In this document: piece by piece, positions 46,679-56,956 of the stretch
How the letters are laid out: the number at the start of each line of letters is the position of its first letter
Position numbering within the stretch: the first letter of the stretch is position 1
Assembly (NCBI GenBank): GCA_901472505.1
Contig: LR590468.1
Location: 558,001-622,000 of the forward strand
DNA from: Proteus vulgaris
Lineage (GTDB): Bacteria; Pseudomonadota; Gammaproteobacteria; Enterobacterales; Enterobacteriaceae
Direction of reading: 5' to 3'
DNA: 64,000 nucleotides
Position numbers and translations under genes: made by a program
The notes under the pieces: generated by a model
What the model saw: the letters and a program-made list of their open reading frames with translations, nothing else
What the model was told of the DNA's origin: nothing
The model's database searches: none

Positions 46679-47137
46679 GAGTTATATTAACCCCTGTTTT
46701 AGTTTTATATCAATATAAATAATGTTAAAAATAACCTATTTATAATGTAACTTCTTTCTCAACCTTGCAAATGATTTATCTCTATTTTTGATTTAATTTT
46801 TTATTACTTTTGGCTATTTTATACTTAATCAAAAAACAATTTAATAATAAATACGTAATATTTATTCTTCTTTAATTGCTGTTTTAATAAAATCAGCATA
46901 CCTAATTAATTTAAATACTCAGAAGATAATAGGTGAGAAAAGAACATTTAAATCATCATTTATAGAGATAACACGCATTTCTGTCGCAAATTCGTTCTTT
47001 ATTTCATCAAATTTTAGAGTTTGATTAATATCATTCATTTTTATATAGAAATATAAACGCCTTTATTAGATAATAAAAGCGTTACTCATAATCAATCAAA
47101 ATTATTATTAGTCTATCGCTAATCTCATACTTTTTTA
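46679..47137. other. Insertion between sdhE and ygfX
   Basis: In related enterobacteria these two genes touch or overlap; here 459 AT-rich bases lie between them. They include a possible sdhE terminator (47056-47083) and a reverse-strand 39-codon frame (46919-47038) without a ribosome binding site. I see no transposase, repeat or RNA gene. Confidence 0.5.
47056..47083 (-). terminator. Possible terminator after sdhE
   Basis: On the minus strand AACGCTTTT pairs with AAAGGCGTT (one bulge), followed by TATATTTCTATA. It would uncouple sdhE from ygfX. Confidence 0.45.
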
Positions 47138-47419
47138 TTAATATTTATCAACGATCTCTGCCATTCTTGCCCGATTACGCTCTTGAATTAATTTCACCAT
47201 ATAATAGAGCGATTCATCATCGGGGCGACCATGGTTCATTAGCCAGTTAAATAAATCAGGATCTGCACATTCGAGTAAACGAACAAAAAGCGCTTTATCA
47301 TTATCAGATAACGTATCGTACTCATTTTCGAAAAAAGGCATGATAGAAATATCTAGCTCGCGCATTCCACGACGACATGCCCAGTTAATTCGTGCTTTAT
47401 TCTCTATATCGATAGTCAT
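47138..47419 (-). CDS. sdhE: FAD assembly factor SdhE (YgfY, CptB)
   Basis: SdhE promotes covalent attachment of FAD to succinate dehydrogenase SdhA and related flavoproteins. The 93 residues keep the signature [22 protein letters not shown] (RGxxE motif), [17 protein letters not shown] and the ending [10 protein letters not shown]. coli SdhE has 88 residues. It is divergent from ygfZ, as in E. coli. Confidence 0.95.
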   Translation of the reverse strand: MTIDIENKARINWACRRGMRELDISIMPFFENEYDTLSDNDKALFVRLLECADPDLFNWLMNHGRPDDESLYYMVKLIQERNRARMAEIVDKY

Positions 47420-47677
47420 ACTCTGCTCTTTACATTGTTCAAATCAAGAAACACGACGATTTCTTCCTGCCTTTGATGATAGTCTTATCACAGAATTTTT
47501 AACATCAAAATGATCACAGTTTGCAGGGTTCGTCTCATAGATAACATGTTGAACACCTGTTTATTTGTCATTTATCAGATTCATTTTCTGTGCGTTATAA
47601 ATAATAATGACTTGCATTGTCTTGTGACTCTTTTACCATAACTGATGTATCTGATTAATTTAATCGCTGGTGACATC

Positions 47678-48664
47678 ATGACTCAAAATTCGACTCAAGC
47701 TAAACGCCCTCATACGGCAATCAATTTACCGTTAACACTGGTTTCTTTAGATGAATGGTCACTGATAACAGCAACCGGTGCTGATAGTGAAAAATATCTA
47801 CAAGGCCAATTAACAACCGATATTACAGCACTTCCTGTAACCACACATACGCTATCGGCACACTGTGAAGCAAAAGGAAAAATGTGGAGCACATTACGTT
47901 TTTTCCATATGCAAGACGGTTTTGCTTATATTTTGCGTAAGAATGTCGCACAAAAACAACTGACTGAATTAAAGAAATACGCCGTATTTTCAAAAATAAC
48001 TTTAGCTGAAAATACGCAAGCCGTATTATTAGGATTAGCAGGACAAGGCGCAGCTCAGGCTTTAGCTGACTATTTCCCTAATATTCCTCGCAAAGCGAAT
48101 GAAGTCATTTATCACGACAATACTTATATTCTTCAATTACCTTTGCCTGCTGAACGTTTTTTAATTGTCACTGACGAAGAAACAGCAAAAAATTTAGCTA
48201 CAACCTTAAAAGCAGAAACGCGCAATAGTGAACAATGGTTAGCATTAGATATTGAGGCTGGATACCCTATTATTGATACCCCAAATATTGAACAATTCTT
48301 ACCTCAAGCAACAAACCTACAAGCATTACCACTGAGTATTTGCTTTAAAAAAGGCTGTTATACCGGGCAAGAAATGGTTTCTCGTGCAAAATTCAGAGGT
48401 GCCAATAAACGTGCTATGTATCTATTATCAGGCGGTGGCACTGAATTACCCGAAATTGGTGGTAGCATTGAGTGGCAACTAGGTGAAGATAAATGGCGTA
48501 AAACAGGCACTGTATTAAGTGCTGTACGTATGGCTGATAATACTATTCTTGCCGAAGTTATTATGAATAACGATATGGAAACGGATAGTGTATTTCGTGT
48601 TCAAGGCGATAACACCAGCCGCTTATCCATTAAACCTCTCCCTTACTCTTTAGAAGAAGAGTAA
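47678..48664 (+). CDS. ygfZ: tRNA-modifying protein YgfZ (folate-binding)
   Basis: YgfZ is a folate-dependent protein that supports Fe-S enzymes and tRNA modification by MiaB. The 328 residues show the GcvT-like fold; the key signature KGCYTGQEMVSRAKFRG (with the functionally needed Cys) is near residue 225, and YLQGQLTTDITAL is near the N-terminus. E. coli YgfZ has 326 residues. The ATG at 47678 is preferred to 47645. Gene order next to sdhE is conserved. Confidence 0.93.
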   Translation: MTQNSTQAKRPHTAINLPLTLVSLDEWSLITATGADSEKYLQGQLTTDITALPVTTHTLSAHCEAKGKMWSTLRFFHMQDGFAYILRKNVAQKQLTELKKYAVFSKITLAENTQAVLLGLAGQGAAQALADYFPNIPRKANEVIYHDNTYILQLPLPAERFLIVTDEETAKNLATTLKAETRNSEQWLALDIEAGYPIIDTPNIEQFLPQATNLQALPLSICFKKGCYTGQEMVSRAKFRGANKRAMYLLSGGGTELPEIGGSIEWQLGEDKWRKTGTVLSAVRMADNTILAEVIMNNDMETDSVFRVQGDNTSRLSIKPLPYSLEEE

Positions 48665-48685
48665 CGCTTATTTAAATCAGAATGG

Positions 48686-49294
48686 ATGTTTATGACACAA
48701 CAACCTAATGGGGCTTTTGGCCCCTTTTCAGAGACGATCAATTTCATTATGGAATTAGATAAACTTAAGCGTGTTTATCGTAAAAATAATGTATTAGACA
48801 ATAGTCGTTCTGAAAATACAGCAGAACATAGCTGGCATTTTGCCGTTGCCGCTATGAGCTTCCAACCTTATGCGGGCGACATTGATATGGGACGTGCTAT
48901 TCAATTAGCGTTAGTCCACGATATCGTTGAGATCGATGCTGGTGACGTTATGGTGTATGACGTAGCTGCACGCGAAGCAATCAAAGAACACGAGCAAAAA
49001 GCGGCAAGGCGTATTTTTGCGTTATTGCCGTCTCCACAAAGTGAATATTTCCTTAATTTATGGTTGGAATATGATGCGGCTGAAACACCAGAATCTCAGT
49101 TTGCTAATATTCTTGATCGCACTATGCCAATGTTGATGAATCTACACAATGAAGGTCAAAGTTGGGTTGAAAATAATATCCGCTTAGAACAAGTGTTGGC
49201 ACGCAATCTGTTTATTGAAAAACAGTGGCCAGAATTTTGGCAATATCTCTACCCTCAATTATTAGAGGCGCAAAAAAAAGGCTGGCTGAAGTAA
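48686..49294 (+). CDS. HD-domain phosphohydrolase (HDDC2/YfbR-like)
   Basis: This 202-residue protein has HD-superfamily metal-binding motifs: SENTAEHSWHFAVAAM (His), LVHDIVEIDAGDVMVYD (His-Asp) and a later ILDRTMPM (Asp). This matches the HD_3 type, which includes 5'-nucleotidase-like enzymes. A deoxynucleoside-monophosphate phosphatase activity is possible but not shown. The start may be the second Met (48692), preceded by GAATGG. It sits just after ygfZ, where E. coli has other genes, and ends at the bidirectional terminator at 49325. Confidence 0.85.
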   Translation: MFMTQQPNGAFGPFSETINFIMELDKLKRVYRKNNVLDNSRSENTAEHSWHFAVAAMSFQPYAGDIDMGRAIQLALVHDIVEIDAGDVMVYDVAAREAIKEHEQKAARRIFALLPSPQSEYFLNLWLEYDAAETPESQFANILDRTMPMLMNLHNEGQSWVENNIRLEQVLARNLFIEKQWPEFWQYLYPQLLEAQKKGWLK

Positions 49295-49324
49295 TTTAGT
49301 CAATATTGTATAAAATACTGCACA

Positions 49325-49364
49325 TAAAAAAATACCGAAGGTTAACTTAGCCCTCGGTATTTAA
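49325..49364. terminator. Bidirectional terminator between the HD gene and gcvP
   Basis: AAATACCGAAGG pairs with CCCTCGGTATTT; an A-run precedes and T residues follow, so both convergent transcripts (the HD gene and the gcvTHP operon) can end here. Confidence 0.8.
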
Positions 49365-49390
49365 ATTTAAGAATATGGCTAGATTAAAGC

Positions 49391-52269
49391 TTATTCATAG
49401 TCACTCACTGGCGCACATGAACAATGTAAATGACGGTCGCCATACACATCATCAAGGCGTTTAACCGCTGGCCAATATTTGCTTTGTTTCGTTGCTTCAC
49501 TTGGGAATACCGCACATTCACGGCTATAACTATGTGACCACTCTTGCACTAATTCATATTGTGTATGAGGCGCATTAACTAATGGGTTATCGTCAATTGG
49601 CCATACGCCGTTATCTACCTGCGCAATTTCAGCACGAATAGAAAGCAGAGCTTCAATAAAGCGATCAATTTCAACTTTACTTTCAGACTCTGTAGGTTCA
49701 ATCATTAATGTACCCGCAACAGGGAATGACATCGTCGGTGCGTGGAACCCATAGTCAATTAAACGCTTAGCCACATCCATCTCACTAATACCGTAATTCG
49801 CTTTTAATGGGCGAATGTCGATAATACATTCATGGGCAACATAGCCATCGGCCCCTGCGTAAAGAATGTCATAATCATCTTTCAAGCGCTGTGCAATATA
49901 ATTCGCATTTAAGATTGCCACTTGACTTGCTTTTTTAAGCCCTTGCGCACCCATCATACGAATATACATCCAACTAATGGGTAATATTGAAGCACTACCA
50001 AACTGGGCCGCAGAAACAGCGCCTTGTGTAGTGACATTCTCCATTTCAACAACAGAATGACCTGGTACAAACGGCGCTAAGTGTGATTTCACACCAATAG
50101 GTCCCATACCTGGCCCACCACCACCATGAGGAATACAGAAGGTTTTATGTAAATTTAAGTGAGAGACATCAGAACCAATAAAGCCTGGTGTTGTTATCCC
50201 TACTTGCGCATTCATATTGGCGCCATCAAGATAAACTTGTCCACCATATTGATGAATGATTTCACAAACTTCACGAATACCTTCTTCGTAAACACCATGT
50301 GTTGATGGGTATGTCACCATTACACAAGAGAGTTCCGCTTGATGTTTTTCTGCTTTAGCTTTTAAATCGGCAATATCGATATTGCCGTTATCATCACAAC
50401 CAACCACCACCACCGTCATTCCTGCCATATGAGCAGAGGCCGGGTTAGTCCCGTGTGCGGAGCTTGGAATTAAACAGATATGACGAGCATCTTCACCACG
50501 ACTTTGGTGATAACGACGGATAGCTAACAGCCCAGCGTATTCACCTTGGGCACCTGAGTTTGGTTGCATACACATCTCATCATAACCCGTTAATGCAGCA
50601 AGCCAACTGGATAGTTGCCCAATCATCACTTGATAACCTTTCGCTTGATAGGCTGGGCAGAATGGATGTAACTCTGTAAATTCAGGCCATGTAATTGGGA
50701 TCATTTCAGCGGCAGCATTAAGTTTCATGGTACATGAACCTAATGGGATCATCGCTTGATTTAAGGCTAAATCTTTATTTTCTAAACGATGCATATAACG
50801 CATCATTTCTGTTTCACTGTGATATTGATGAAAATTTTCATGTGTTAGCACAGTGTCTTTACGTAACATTGATACGGGAATAGATGTTGATGATGAAGCG
50901 ATTTGTTTATCGAGTGCATTAATATCACCCACTAATGCTTTACCACTGATGATCTCAATAAGCTTTAATACGTCTTCACGCGTTGTGATCTCACTTAATG
51001 TGATACCAACCGCGCCCACAATATCAGTACGTAAGTTAATTTCAGCATCTTTAGCACGTTGTAAAACTGTTGCTTTATCTGCTGTTTCAACCGTTAAGGT
51101 ATCAAACCAAGTTTGATGACGTAATGCCATACCATTTTGCTTTAAACCGACCGCTAAAATATCTGTTAAACGATGGATTCGTTGAGCGATGGTTTTTAAC
51201 CCTTCAGGCCCATGGTAAACCGCATACATAGCAGCAATATTGGCAAGTAAAACTTGAGATGTACAAATATTAGAGTTAGCTTTTTCACGTCGAATATGTT
51301 GTTCACGCGTTTGCATTGCCATACGTAATGCACGATTACCCGCTGCGTCACGAGACACTCCAATGATGCGACCTGGCATTGCGCGTTTATATTCATCACG
51401 ACAAGCAAAGAATGCCGCATGAGGGCCACCATATCCCATCGGTACACCAAAACGTTGTGCTGAACCTAATACAATATCAGCACCCTGATGACCCGGCGCT
51501 GTTAATACTACCAGCGCCATTAAATCGGCAGCAACACTAGTAATGATTTTGCGCTCTTTCAGTGCAACCAATAACTTACTGTAATCATGAACTTCACCTG
51601 TTGTGCCAACTTGTTGTAATAGCACACCAAAAACACCTTCAAGCTCTAATACTTTTTCTGCTTTATCAACGATCACTTCAAAACCAAAAGTATCGGCGCG
51701 TGTTTTTACTACATCTAAGGTTTGGGGATGAATATCATCAGCGACAAAGAAACGATCTGCGTTTTTTTAGTTTGCTTACACGTTTTGCCATCGCCATTGC
51801 TTCAGCTGCAGCTGTTGCTTCATCGAGTAACGATGCAGAAGCAAGATCCATTCCCGTATAATCAATAGTGACTTGTTGGAAATTCAGCAGTGATTCAAGG
51901 CGACCTTGAGACACTTCTGGCTGATACGGTGTATAAGCGGTATACCAACCCGGATTTTCTAATAAATTACGCAAAATCACCGGAGGTAATACAGAAGGCG
52001 CATACCCCATACCAATATAAGAGGTAAAACGCTTATTTTGGCTGGCTATGGCTTTTAGTTCAGCCAAAGCTTCTTGCTCTGTTGCTCCTTCCCCCACATT
52101 GGGTGGAGTATCTAGTTGAATATTATCCGGAACAATTTTTTGGGTTAATTCATTTAATGAGGAGACGCCAACAGCACTGAGCATCTCTTTAATCTGTTCT
52201 GGTGATGAACCAATATGGCGACGAATAAATTCATCACGATACTCTAACTGATTTTAAAGTCTGTGTCAT
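49391..52269 (-). CDS. gcvP: Glycine dehydrogenase (decarboxylating) GcvP, frame split by two extra bases
   Basis: GcvP, the P protein of the glycine cleavage system, decarboxylates glycine with pyridoxal phosphate and passes the aminomethyl group to GcvH. It contains [21 protein letters not shown] with the PLP-binding Lys, [21 protein letters not shown] and [12 protein letters not shown]. The frame fails at T7 (51762-51768) and T4 (52252-52255) on the plus strand. Removing one base at each gives 958 residues (E. coli 957) beginning [20 protein letters not shown] from the ATG at 52269. A terminator-like hairpin separates it from gcvH. The breaks are probably errors. Confidence 0.92.
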
Positions 52270-52360
52270 TGCAAGTAATTTCCTGAATTCACGATGAATG
52301 GATAGGTAATAGCCACGGCTTAAAAAACGTAGTAATAGCAATAGATAACAAGCTAACAAA

Positions 52361-52395
52361 TAAAAACGCCCCGGCATGGTTTGACGGGGCGCTCG
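52361..52395 (-). terminator. Terminator-like hairpin between gcvH and gcvP
   Basis: On the minus strand CGCCCCG pairs with CGGGGCG around an 11-base loop, followed by TTTTTATTTG. It lies just after gcvH and about 90 bases before gcvP. Confidence 0.7.
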
Positions 52396-52397
52396 TT

Positions 52398-52790
52398 TTA
52401 CTCTTCGCTATCTACCAATTCTTGATAACCAGCAGCATCAAGTAGGCCATCTAATTCGCTTTCATTATTTGCTTTTATGCGAAATAGCCAACCCTCCCCG
52501 TAAGGTGCGCTGTTTACCAGCTCTGGGGACCCCTCTAATTCTTCATTTACTGCGATAATCTCACCCGATAATGGTGCATAAATATCTGATGCTGCTTTTA
52601 CAGATTCAGCAACCGCACAATCATCACCAGCGGTCACTTCTCGACCCACATCAGGCAAATCAACAAACACCATATCACCTAACAGTTCTTGTGCATGTTC
52701 AGTAATACCAATTGTGTATTCACCATTACCTTCAGAACGGATCCACTCATGAGACTGCGCGTATTTTAATTCACTTGGTATTTGACTCAT
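52398..52790 (-). CDS. gcvH: Glycine cleavage system H protein
   Basis: GcvH is the lipoylated carrier that shuttles aminomethyl groups between GcvP, GcvT and the lipoamide dehydrogenase. The 130 residues match E. coli (129). The lipoyl Lys lies in [20 protein letters not shown] (about residue 66), with the usual start [13 protein letters not shown]. It follows gcvT after 34 bases. Confidence 0.96.
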   Translation of the reverse strand: MSQIPSELKYAQSHEWIRSEGNGEYTIGITEHAQELLGDMVFVDLPDVGREVTAGDDCAVAESVKAASDIYAPLSGEIIAVNEELEGSPELVNSAPYGEGWLFRIKANNESELDGLLDAAGYQELVDSEE

Positions 52791-52824
52791 TGACCTTACT
52801 CTCCATTTAAAATAATTGTGCGTG

Positions 52825-53919
52825 TTATACCAATGCTTTACCTGAACGAACGAATCCAGGTTTAACCACTTCTACTGGCATTTCACGATTACGCATTAAT
52901 ACAATTGCGCTATCTTTAATACCTGCGGGAACTCTTGCTAATGCAATACTAAAGCCTAATGTGGGCGAAAAAGTACCACTTGTAATCACACCTTCTCTTA
53001 ATTCACCCAAATCATCAGTAAAGTGTACGGCAGTACCTGCACGTAGCACACCTTTCTCTCGCATAACAAGGCCAACAAGTTTATCTGTGCCTGTTGCGCG
53101 TAATTTTTCTAATGCTTCTCGACCAATAAATTGACGATCTTCAGGTGCCCATGCAATCGTCCATCCCATATTTGCCTCAAGCGGATTAATGGTTTCATCC
53201 ATCTCTTGGCTGTAAAGATTCATTCCAGCCTCTAGGCGTAATGTATCTCTTGCACCTAACCCGGCAGGTTTAACCCCCACCGCTAATAATTTTTTCCAGA
53301 AATCGACCGCTTGCTCTTTTGGCATCGCAATTTCATAGCCCGCTTCACCAGTATAGCCAGTCGTTGCGATAAACAAGTCATCAAGCTCTATGCCATAAAA
53401 AGGTTTCATAGCAGAAACAACTTGGCGTTGCTGTTGAGTTAATAGACTTTGAACCTTTTCTTGTGCATGAGGGCCTTGAACAGCGATTAATGCCAAGTCA
53501 TCGCGAACAGTAATATCAACCACGTAATCTGAAGCATGTTGCTCAATCCATGCCAGATCTTTTTCACGAGTCGCGGAATTCACCACAAGGCGATAAAAAG
53601 AGTCATCAAAGTAATAGACGATAAGGTCATCAATTACACCACCTGACGCATTAAGCATACCGGTATAAAGCGCCTTACCTTTTTCGGTGAGTTTAGCGAT
53701 ATCATTCGCTAATAAATAACGTAGAAAATCTTTAACTTGTGAGCCATGTAAGTCAACAATGGTCATATGAGAAACATCAAACATACCAGCATCACGACGT
53801 ACAATATGATGTTCATCTATTTGAGAGCCATAATGCAACGGCATCATCCAACCATGAAAATCGACCATACGAGCACCGCAGGCTACGTGCTCATCATACA
53901 ACGGAGTCTGTTTTGCCAT
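52825..53919 (-). CDS. gcvT: Aminomethyltransferase GcvT
   Basis: GcvT transfers the methylene group from lipoylated GcvH to tetrahydrofolate and releases ammonia. The 364 residues match E. coli GcvT. Motifs include [55 protein letters not shown] and [23 protein letters not shown]. It is first in the gcvTHP operon. The promoter lies in the 414-base gap upstream. No glycine riboswitch is recognisable, consistent with GcvA/GcvR control in enterics. Confidence 0.96.
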   Translation of the reverse strand: MAKQTPLYDEHVACGARMVDFHGWMMPLHYGSQIDEHHIVRRDAGMFDVSHMTIVDLHGSQVKDFLRYLLANDIAKLTEKGKALYTGMLNASGGVIDDLIVYYFDDSFYRLVVNSATREKDLAWIEQHASDYVVDITVRDDLALIAVQGPHAQEKVQSLLTQQQRQVVSAMKPFYGIELDDLFIATTGYTGEAGYEIAMPKEQAVDFWKKLLAVGVKPAGLGARDTLRLEAGMNLYSQEMDETINPLEANMGWTIAWAPEDRQFIGREALEKLRATGTDKLVGLVMREKGVLRAGTAVHFTDDLGELREGVITSGTFSPTLGFSIALARVPAGIKDSAIVLMRNREMPVEVVKPGFVRSGKALV

Positions 53920-54333
53920 TCTTCCCTCTTTCTACTTTTACTTTAGATTATTCAGAGAACGCAATTTGTTAAATATAAAATTAAACTTGATTCAAAATCA
54001 GCGTGTTAATCACGAGCTTAAGTTTATTTTTAAACATGGATTTAACAAATACGAGCAATTAACGTACAACGCAAACGATACCATCCCCTTGAACTTAGCA
54101 TTGTGAGAAAAAATAAACCATAAGTTAAAATAGGGTATTGTGTCTCTCAATCATAATAGAGAGATATGAGTATGCAGAACTAATGATTGCAATTATGCGT
54201 ATCAGCGCTCATTTTTAACGAGTAATTGCTGTAAAAAAGGGATTAGTACAAAGAATAGACTGAAAAAATAGATTTTTTTAGTTCTATTTCTTCAGTCAGA
54301 TATAAATAAAAGTAATGTGAAATAAGAGAGGAA
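53920..54333. other. Intergenic region between ubiI and gcvT
   Basis: No gene is found. There is a TCTCTC/GAGAGA hairpin near 54143-54164. The area carries the gcv promoter. I cannot identify GcvA sites with confidence. Confidence 0.4.
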
Positions 54334-55569
54334 TTAGATTTTTTCAACTGAAGCGAAATTTTTGTCACTTAGCCATTCGGGTAAATCAGAAAGCCCCATT
54401 GCTTGTTCGAGTAACTTCGGTTTTACGCCCGGTAAACTATCCGCTAACGAAAGGCCAATGTCGCGAACCCATTTTTTGACAGGATTGTTGCCTGCAAAAA
54501 GTTCGCGAAATCCTTGCATACTAGCCAACATTATCGCAGCCGCATGTTTGCGACGACGCTCAAATCGTCTCAAATAGAGATACTCACCAAAATCTTTCCC
54601 TTCTGCTTTTAAGCGTCTTATTTCACCGATAAGTTCAGCGACATCCATAAAACCTAGATTGACACCTTGCCCAGCTAAAGGATGAATTGTATGTGCAGCA
54701 TCACCTAATAACGCTAAACGAGGGGCGGCAAATTGACGCGCATAACGACCAATTAGCGGTATTGTCATACGATCACTGAGTAATTCACATTGGCCTAAAC
54801 GCATATCAAAGGTTACACCTAATGTACGCTCAAATAAGGTTTTATCTGCATTTTTGTAGCTTTCGGCAAGGTGGCTTGGTAAAGACCAAACAATAGAGCA
54901 AGTATGAGGATCAGAAAGAGGTAGAAATGCCAAAATACCCTCACCATGAAAGACTTGGCGAGCAACATTATCGTGGGGTTGTTCAGTACGAATAGTGGCG
55001 ACTAATGCATGATGTTCATAGTCCCAAAAAGTCAGCGGAATATCAGCATGTTTGCGTAACCATGAATTTGCGCCATCAGCGCCTACGACCAATCTCGCTG
55101 TTAACATTTCACCATCACTAAGTGTAATAAATGCATCATTTTCCCCCCAAACAACACGTTCAATTTGTGTCGATGAATAGAAGGTAATATCACTGTGGCT
55201 TTCGCATTTTTGCCACAATACCTCTCGAATAAGGTTATTTTCGATGATAGAGCCTAAATGGCTGAATCCTTCTTTTTGTGCTGAAAATTCAATTCGACCA
55301 AAACTATCTTGATCCCAGACTTCCATACCTTGGTAAGGCGTTGCTCGTAAAGCAATTAGATTTTCCCAAACACCTAATTTTTTCAGCAACATTTCACTGG
55401 CAGTATTAATAGCGGATACCCGTAATGAAAAATCATCTTGCGGGTGAAAATGTTTTGTTACTGGGTGATTTTCTATTATCGCTATACGTAATCCACACCC
55501 GTGTAATCCGCTGGCTAATGCAAGCCCAACCATTCCACCACCAGCAATAACAACATCAAATGATTTCAT
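54334..55569 (-). CDS. ubiI: FAD-dependent 2-octaprenylphenol hydroxylase UbiI (VisC)
   Basis: UbiI hydroxylates the ubiquinone ring at C5 using FAD. The 411 residues start FDVVIAGGGMVGLALASGLHG (GxGxxG), and later show GADGANSWLRKHADI and the FAD-binding LLGDAAHTIHPLAGQGVNLGFMDV. Size is near E. coli UbiI (400). Order ubiI-ubiH-pepP-ygfB is conserved. Confidence 0.93.
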   Translation of the reverse strand: MKSFDVVIAGGGMVGLALASGLHGCGLRIAIIENHPVTKHFHPQDDFSLRVSAINTASEMLLKKLGVWENLIALRATPYQGMEVWDQDSFGRIEFSAQKEGFSHLGSIIENNLIREVLWQKCESHSDITFYSSTQIERVVWGENDAFITLSDGEMLTARLVVGADGANSWLRKHADIPLTFWDYEHHALVATIRTEQPHDNVARQVFHGEGILAFLPLSDPHTCSIVWSLPSHLAESYKNADKTLFERTLGVTFDMRLGQCELLSDRMTIPLIGRYARQFAAPRLALLGDAAHTIHPLAGQGVNLGFMDVAELIGEIRRLKAEGKDFGEYLYLRRFERRRKHAAAIMLASMQGFRELFAGNNPVKKWVRDIGLSLADSLPGVKPKLLEQAMGLSDLPEWLSDKNFASVEKI

Positions 55570-55770
55570 AATAAAATATCCTAAAAAGCGATTATTTTAG
55601 AGCGTGCTGTTCTTTTCTGCTTATTTTTACAACAAAAAAAATTTATAAAGCAAACTATTTACTATTTTAGGTGTTGATTGATATTAACAATGACCACTTA
55701 AAATAAAAATAGGCATTAAAAACAGCTGTATAGGTCCGATTTAAAATTGACTACCAAAGATCAACACGCT

Positions 55771-56943
55771 CTAGTCTGTCCAGCCCAGTGTTTGATGCGC
55801 CAATTTATTTCTCATCATTGGGAGCAATTCCATCGTCATTAACCCTAAGTTGCGAGAAACAACCAGTGGCACACAACGATTAGCAAACACTTTCACCAAT
55901 CCATCTGTAATGGAAATGGTTTTTTCTCTATCTTGTTGGCGAAGTTGCTGATATTGAGAGAGCACTCGATAACTACCAATATCTTTATCGGTATTAATCG
56001 CTTGAGTAATCGTATTTGCCAACGTCATCACATCGCGTAAACCGAGGTTAAAACCTTGTCCTGCAATAGGATGGAGTGTTTGTGATGCATTGCCCACTAA
56101 GGCTAAACGATGGCTAATAATTTGATTGGCTTTTTGCAGTGCTAAAGGATAGCAATTCCGTTTACCGATATGCTCTATTTTTCCTAACCGCCAGCCAAAA
56201 TCACGCTGTAAATGTGCAATGGTCGTTTCATCATTCCACTGTGAAATTTCATCCCATTTATCAATGGGGTGACACCACACTAATGAACTACGCCCTTCAC
56301 TCATCGGTAACATTGCTAATGGGCCAAACTCCGTAAAACGCTCAAAGGCTTTTCCCTCTGGGTCTATTTCTGTTTTGACATTAGCAATCACGGCAACTTG
56401 ATGATAAGGCTCACGTTGCCATTGAATATGGCATTGATGACCAATTGGCGAGTTAGTACCATCCGCAGCAATCAGTAAATTCCCCGTTAATTGCGTACCA
56501 TTATCAAGTGTAACCTCAACGCAGTCTATATTACGTTGAACGTGTTCAACTTTAGTGGGGCAATAAAGCGTGATATTAGATTGTTTTTTTAATTTAGCAA
56601 AAAGTTGCCTTCCAGCGTCATGCAACTCAATCACATAACCCAGTGCGGATATATCATAGTCTTGTGCATAAATATTAACAAAACCACTGTGGCCTCTATC
56701 TGAGACATGAACATGATTAATGGGAGTAACAAAAGGTTTTAATATTGACCAAAGCCCAATCTGTGATAAACGCTTTGCTGTTCCATGGGCTAATGCAATC
56801 GCTCTTGCATCAAATCCAGGATGCCCATGATCAGGCTCTCTTGCTTCAATTAACGAAATTGAAATATTGCCTTTGTTTAATGCAGAAAGTGCCAGTGCTA
56901 ATGTTGCACCCGCCATTCCACCACCCACAATAATCACATTCAT
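55771..56943 (-). CDS. ubiH: 2-octaprenyl-6-methoxyphenol hydroxylase UbiH
   Basis: UbiH is an FAD monooxygenase that hydroxylates C1 of the ubiquinone precursor. The 390 residues (E. coli 392) start MNVIIVGGGMAGATLALALS, contain AADGTNSPIGHQCHIQW and the second FAD motif LVGNASQTLHPIAGQGFNLGLRD. It lies 13 bases after pepP, as usual, and 200 bases before ubiI. Confidence 0.95.
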   Translation of the reverse strand: MNVIIVGGGMAGATLALALSALNKGNISISLIEAREPDHGHPGFDARAIALAHGTAKRLSQIGLWSILKPFVTPINHVHVSDRGHSGFVNIYAQDYDISALGYVIELHDAGRQLFAKLKKQSNITLYCPTKVEHVQRNIDCVEVTLDNGTQLTGNLLIAADGTNSPIGHQCHIQWQREPYHQVAVIANVKTEIDPEGKAFERFTEFGPLAMLPMSEGRSSLVWCHPIDKWDEISQWNDETTIAHLQRDFGWRLGKIEHIGKRNCYPLALQKANQIISHRLALVGNASQTLHPIAGQGFNLGLRDVMTLANTITQAINTDKDIGSYRVLSQYQQLRQQDREKTISITDGLVKVFANRCVPLVVSRNLGLMTMELLPMMRNKLAHQTLGWTD

Positions 56944-56956
56944 GCTGATTTTAGCC

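Noticed and set aside
46919..47038. Reverse-strand 39-codon frame between sdhE and ygfX
   Set aside because: No ribosome binding site and no recognisable product; mentioned only as part of the insertion.
53920..54333. Glycine riboswitch upstream of gcvT
   Set aside because: I could not see the conserved glycine aptamer elements, and enteric gcv operons are usually controlled by GcvA and GcvR proteins.
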